This document shows positions 60,565 to 64,000 of a DNA stretch of 64,000 nt, one piece after another. The DNA is from Paenibacillus sp. FSL H8-0548 (GTDB taxonomy: Bacteria > Bacillota > Bacilli > Paenibacillales > Paenibacillaceae), in assembly GCF_038630985.1 (NCBI RefSeq), contig NZ_CP152049.1, positions 3,305,501 through 3,369,500 on the forward strand. The letters run 5' to 3'. The position numbers and the translations under genes were made by a program. The notes under the pieces were generated by a model. It had not been told where the DNA came from. It did no database searches and saw only the letters and a program-made list of their open reading frames with translations. The stretch's first letter is position 1; each line of letters begins with the position of its first letter.

Positions 60565-61272
60565 ATGAACAAAATATCATGTGATGTCATTAAAGACTTG
60601 CTGCCGCTTTATTACGATGACATATGCAGCGAAGCCACTAAAGAAATGGTAGATGAGCACATAGCCGTTTGTGTGGACTGTAAAATGATACTGGACAAGA
60701 TGAATGACAGCATCGGCTTGCCGTTTGAAACCATTGAAAAAAATAAGCTGGAGGGAAGCGGGCTAAAAAGCATTCATTCAAAATGGAACCGTACCAAATC
60801 AGTGGCATTTGCTAAAGGATTGATTTTGGCTGCTGGAATTTGTACTGCACTATATCTAGGTTACGTTGGTTTATTCCAATGGAATGTTACAAAAGTACCT
60901 GCAGATGTTATAAAAATAACAAATGTAAGTCAGCTGAAGGATGGGAAAATAGCATACCACGTTAAGATGACCGACGGCTACAATGTAAACCAAATCAATT
61001 TTAATTTTGATGATTCTGGAAATTTTTACATGACACCTGTTCGCCCGATTATTAAATCCAAGAAATTTGCTGATATTGGACTGGCCAATATGTACGATTT
61101 CGTAGACCTCAAACAGGTAAATGGCAATCAAAACAAACCTGGCAAGGAAGATATTCAAGCCGTTTATTATGGATCACCAAAAGATCCTATTCTGATTTGG
61201 AAAAAAGGGATGGAATTGCCGGCAGCAAGTGATGCGATGGAGTCTCAATTTGTTAATCTTGACTTGGAATAA
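60565..61272 (+). CDS. Membrane-bound anti-sigma factor with zinc finger
   Basis: 235 residues from ATG 60565, 7 bases after GGAGG. Anti-sigma zinc motif HIAVCVDC (H32, C36, C39) within DVIKDLLPLYYDDICS-E. One membrane span at about 85-105 (GLILAAGICTALYLGYVGL), then an extracytoplasmic domain. It holds the adjacent sigma factor at the membrane until a signal is received. The signal is unknown. Confidence 0.88.
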   Translation: MNKISCDVIKDLLPLYYDDICSEATKEMVDEHIAVCVDCKMILDKMNDSIGLPFETIEKNKLEGSGLKSIHSKWNRTKSVAFAKGLILAAGICTALYLGYVGLFQWNVTKVPADVIKITNVSQLKDGKIAYHVKMTDGYNVNQINFNFDDSGNFYMTPVRPIIKSKKFADIGLANMYDFVDLKQVNGNQNKPGKEDIQAVYYGSPKDPILIWKKGMELPAASDAMESQFVNLDLE

Positions 61273-61284
61273 TTCTCACTAAAT

Positions 61285-61610
61285 AGGCGTACACTTCGTT
61301 TCTCCAGTACAAGTCTCCGCTAGTTGAAGGAGAAGCACTTACACTGCACTTTGTACAATGAAAACCTCACATGAGCGCTGTTTCAGATGGCTACATTGTA
61401 CTATTGCAGTAGAATGAGCTCCAAACCAACGAATATCACCCGAGAATTGGCATTCTATTGCACAAACTACAGTGTACGTGCCCTAGTTAGGCTGGCAACG
61501 TCGATTACGTTGTACAAACTGCAACGCAGCCGCTTCCTATAGCGCTGAACCCATCGAGCCAGTATGACCAATCTAAGAACCGGAGAAAGAAAGCTAAAGT
61601 AACCAACTAG
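61285..61610. repeat. Dispersed intergenic repeat family A, copy 2 (short form)
   Basis: Same order of modules as 25145-25605 without the roughly 100-base insert. The 79-base core (61362-61440) differs from copy 1 at three positions, and paired TGTAC/GTACA elements are kept. The flanks of the two copies are unrelated (SOS polymerase operon and anti-sigma gene), so the repeat itself is the mobile or conserved part. No gene is seen. Confidence 0.85.
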
Positions 61611-61694
61611 ATCAGTTGAACTAGAAATACACGTTTTGGGTCTCACTTCTTCTAAACTTCATTTTTCAAGTTCAACTTATATTGTTCAACAAAA

Positions 61695-61727
61695 AAAGGA
61701 GCAGCTTCCAATGGGAGCTGCTCCTTT
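61695..61727. terminator. Bidirectional terminator
   Basis: Perfect 12-bp stem AAAGGAGCAGCT/AGCTGCTCCTTT. Minus-strand side is followed by TTTTTTTG, so it serves the minus-strand gene at 61744. Confidence 0.9.
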
Positions 61728-61743
61728 AAGGGCTTGCTTTAAT

Positions 61744-62088
61744 TTACAATGTTAGTTTAATTGCGTTCCATTCATCAGTTCGATAAGCTTTGCCATTATA
61801 TCTAACATAATACAGCATGCTAAGGTTTTTAATTTCTTGCTTTAATACCTTCTTATCAAATGGTCCGTTTCCAAAAATCTCATTTAAGTCTTCGTTTATT
61901 AAGCTCAAAATCTCTTCGGGCATCATAGCGTTACTGTTATCAATAAGATCTGACCCTGTATATTCCAAATTCATTTTAATTTTAAAGCCTGAGCTGACAA
62001 GCCCTTTAATTAATAATGCAGAGCTGCTTTTAGGTTTTTGTTTAATTTCATCAAAAAATACCGAACATTCAACGCCTTCTGGAATCAA
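61744..62088 (-). CDS. Small soluble protein of unknown function
   Basis: Not recognised. 114 residues from TTG 62088 with ATGAGGTG upstream. Acidic N-terminal half (PEGVECSVFFDEIKQKPKSS; GSDLIDNSNAMMPEEILSLI), basic end (YYVRYNGKAYRTDEWNAIKL). No signal peptide or span. AT-rich compared with the housekeeping genes, suggesting transfer. A single-gene unit with its own terminator. Confidence 0.55.
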   Translation of the reverse strand: MIPEGVECSVFFDEIKQKPKSSSALLIKGLVSSGFKIKMNLEYTGSDLIDNSNAMMPEEILSLINEDLNEIFGNGPFDKKVLKQEIKNLSMLYYVRYNGKAYRTDEWNAIKLTL

Positions 62089-62337
62089 AAGAACACCTCA
62101 TCATTTCATTTTACTACTAAATAGGAGTATATGAGTATTGTACACCTTATTTAGATAACTTTTTGATTAATTTAAAAATATCGAAAATTGTATGGTTGTA
62201 TATCAACGCATATTTTGGATCGTTAAGTACATCTATTATTGATAACAACTTAATATTCATATAGTTCAAATTTCCTAGCTGATGACCGATAAAGAAAGTA
62301 ATAGATCAATATGATAACCGGAGGGAGATTAAGGATA

Positions 62338-63081
62338 GTGGCTAGGAGAAGGAAAAAAGATGAACTGGAACCAGAGCAGGCAGTAGTTCTTTTACTTATG
62401 ATTGGAGCGGGCTGGGGGGCTTATAGGCTTACGAATTCGTGGTTCGCAGTTGGAGTAGCTGTTGGTTGTGTGATCGCAGCATACGTTTTGATTATTTTAG
62501 CGATCAAAAAGAAACGTGATGAGAGGCTCAAACGATCTGGAATAGCCGAGATTGACAAGATGGAAGGTAGGCAATTCGAAATATATCTCGGTCATCTCTT
62601 TAAAGCACATGGCTATGATGTGGAGGTAACACAAGCTGCTGGCGACTTTGGAGCCGATCTGGTGATTAACAAAGCAGGAAAGAAAATTGTAATACAGGCA
62701 AAGCGTTATAGTAGTAACGTAGGTATCAAAGCAGTTCAGGAAGCTCAGGCTTCTATTGCTCATTATGGCGCATCAGAAGCTTGGGTTGTATCTAACAGTG
62801 ATTATACAGCAGCAGCTTATACACTTGCTAAGTCTAATGGAGTTCGCTTGATTAATCGCAAACAATTAATTGAAATGATACTAGTTTTGAATGGACCAGT
62901 AGCTGTACCAGCTATAGATCAAGTTACCGAACAATCGATAGCCGAGGTGGAACAAGAACAACATAATAATGATGAGTGTGAACGCTGCGGCTATTTAATG
63001 GTAAAGAGGAAAGGTTCACGCGGAGAGTTCTATGGTTGCTCTAATTTTCCGAAATGCAGACATACGCAGGCATTGCAGTAA
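62338..63081 (+). CDS. Membrane-anchored Mrr-type nuclease with topoisomerase zinc ribbon
   Basis: 247 residues from GTG 62338, with AAGGATA upstream. Two membrane spans (about 18-35 and 38-57), then a PD-(D/E)XK fold of the Mrr_cat type: EGRQFEIYLGHLFKAHGYDV, GDFGADLVI (Asp), KIVIQAKRYSS (Q-A-K). The last 40 residues have a topoisomerase-type zinc ribbon, CERCGYLMV and CSNFPKC. Such proteins are thought to be restriction-like or DNA-repair nucleases held at the membrane. The role here is unknown. Confidence 0.85.
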   Translation: MARRRKKDELEPEQAVVLLLMIGAGWGAYRLTNSWFAVGVAVGCVIAAYVLIILAIKKKRDERLKRSGIAEIDKMEGRQFEIYLGHLFKAHGYDVEVTQAAGDFGADLVINKAGKKIVIQAKRYSSNVGIKAVQEAQASIAHYGASEAWVVSNSDYTAAAYTLAKSNGVRLINRKQLIEMILVLNGPVAVPAIDQVTEQSIAEVEQEQHNNDECERCGYLMVKRKGSRGEFYGCSNFPKCRHTQALQ

Positions 63082-63506
63082 TTAATTGATTTACATATAT
63101 ACTCGATTGCATGGCGAACGCAGGAGGGAACTTTATCGCGGTTGTTTATTAAAGAGTGAGTACTGTAAAAGGAATTGGTTCGAAAGTTGGTTGGCTTGAT
63201 AAGATCTCTAATTTCAGTTTTTAAATGCTTCAGTTGATAATAATCCGATTAATAGGGATGAGTTATGATATGCGGGGCGTTAAGCTAGCGGACAGTTTGA
63301 CACAAAAAAACCAGCACAATGATGTGCTGGTTAAGCTCCTTAAAAATGCCATGGATACATAATAGTCTATAAAAATTTCCAACATAAGTCTATTACTTTT
63401 TTAGTATAAATTGTATGGTAATTAAGAGGCAGCAGCGCAAAATGATAAGAGAAACGGAACAGCTAAAGATAACAACGATGAGTAATTGAAGGGAGGAGAA
63501 ACCTAC
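63082..63506. other. Intergenic stretch, no gene seen
   Basis: AT-rich. Apart from the terminator-like hairpin at 63309, I see only possible promoter elements for the GNAT gene and no open frame with a ribosome site. Confidence 0.5.
63309..63332. terminator. Terminator-like hairpin
   Basis: AACCAGCACA/TGTGCTGGTT, perfect 10-bp stem, loop ATGA. The A-run before it gives a T-run on the minus strand, so it stops leftward transcription best. Confidence 0.75.
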
Positions 63507-63983
63507 ATGATTACGCTCAGGAAAATCACGCTGGAAAACCGGCGTGCCATATTTAACCTGGAAGTTTCTGAAGAACAACGTCGCTTCGTAGCATCCAATC
63601 TGTCCAGTGTGGCTTCTTGTTATGTCCTTGCAACCAACGGGGGCCATCCATTCCCATTTGCTATTTATGCGGATGAGCTGCCAGTCGGTTTTATTATGTT
63701 AACTTACGGAATCACTGGATACGACCTCCCATCAATCGCAGACAACAGCTATTGCATTTTACGATTAATGATTGACAAGCACCACCAGAACAAGGGCTAC
63801 GGTCGTGAAGCTATGGAAAAAATCTTGGAATATATCCGTACCTTTCCGGCCGGACCTGCGCTTTATTGTTGGACTTGTTATGAAGCCGATAACATCGTCG
63901 CAAAAAAGCTATACGAAAGCTTTGGCTTCCGTGAGAACGGAGAAATCTGCCACGACGAGCCAATAACCGTATTGCGACTCTGA
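63507..63983 (+). CDS. GNAT-family N-acetyltransferase
   Basis: 158 residues from ATG 63507 after GGGAGGAG. GNAT features: LRLMIDKHHQNKGYGREAME (acetyl-CoA binding Q-x-x-G-x-G), EADNIVAKKLYESFGFRENG. Overall likeness to spermidine/spermine acetyltransferases of the BltD/PaiA kind (ITLENRRAIFNLEVSEEQ). Substrate not certain. Ends 17 bases before the window end. Confidence 0.88.
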   Translation: MITLRKITLENRRAIFNLEVSEEQRRFVASNLSSVASCYVLATNGGHPFPFAIYADELPVGFIMLTYGITGYDLPSIADNSYCILRLMIDKHHQNKGYGREAMEKILEYIRTFPAGPALYCWTCYEADNIVAKKLYESFGFRENGEICHDEPITVLRL

Positions 63984-64000
63984 TTTACTATCATTTAGGA

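Overview
The window reads as chromosomal DNA from a spore-forming, Gram-positive bacterium of the Paenibacillus type. The signs are a SpoVM micro-gene, SpoVIF, a GerA/GerB/GerC-type germination cluster, a YjcZ-family peptide, S-layer-homology (SLH) anchoring, strong AGGAGG ribosome sites with many TTG/GTG starts, and the conserved order coaBC-priA-def-fmt-rsmB-rlmN-prpC-prkC-rsgA-rpe-spoVM-rpmB-yloU-fakA-degV-recG. No tRNA, rRNA, CRISPR array or intact transposon was seen.

Layout. 1-2.3 kb: an AraC regulator fused to a siderophore-binding-protein-like domain (5' end outside the window) and a Fur-boxed iron-siderophore lipoprotein. 2.4-3.9 kb: small genes (membrane peptide, NUDIX, BstA). 4.0-22.9 kb: the housekeeping block for CoA synthesis, replication restart, translation start, RNA methylation, Ser/Thr phospho-signalling, ribosome assembly and fatty-acid kinase. 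22.9-28.7 kb: SRAP protein, YppC, a LexA-controlled Y-family polymerase with a YolD partner, and cysteine synthase. 28.8-32.7 kb: germination operon. 32.9-38.5 kb: a glycosyltransferase-methyltransferase fusion, then a TPP-riboswitch operon for a thiamine or pyrimidine-precursor ABC transporter, a thiamine-binding protein and a TatD hydrolase. 38.6-50 kb: accessory genes (glucosaminidase, Rieske flavoenzyme, MFS, NucA-like nuclease, BenE, Rrf2/flavoprotein pair) with two genes too short for ordinary gene calling and one frameshifted CBS gene.

The most interesting region is 50.1-59.8 kb. A rhamnogalacturonan lyase (PL11), a single-cohesin SLH surface protein and two SGNH rhamnogalacturonan acetylesterases lie together. 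All three enzymes carry both a cohesin-like module and a C-terminal type-I-like dockerin. The likely picture is a minimal, surface-anchored, cellulosome-like assembly for pectin rhamnogalacturonan, probably under carbon catabolite control because two cre-like sites flank it. The anchor supplies a cohesin at the cell wall. The enzymes could dock on it and, having both partners, on one another.

60-64 kb: an ECF sigma/anti-sigma pair, an unrecognised minus-strand gene, a membrane-anchored Mrr-type nuclease with a topoisomerase zinc ribbon, and a GNAT acetyltransferase. At least three families of intergenic repeats occur: A at 25.1-25.6 and 61.3-61.6 kb, B at 32.7-32.9 and 57.7-57.8 kb, C at 39.5-39.7 kb. 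They are structured, non-coding and unexplained.

Functions come from reading motifs and gene order by eye. No database search was run, so family names are recognition calls and start sites are chosen from ribosome-site spacing.
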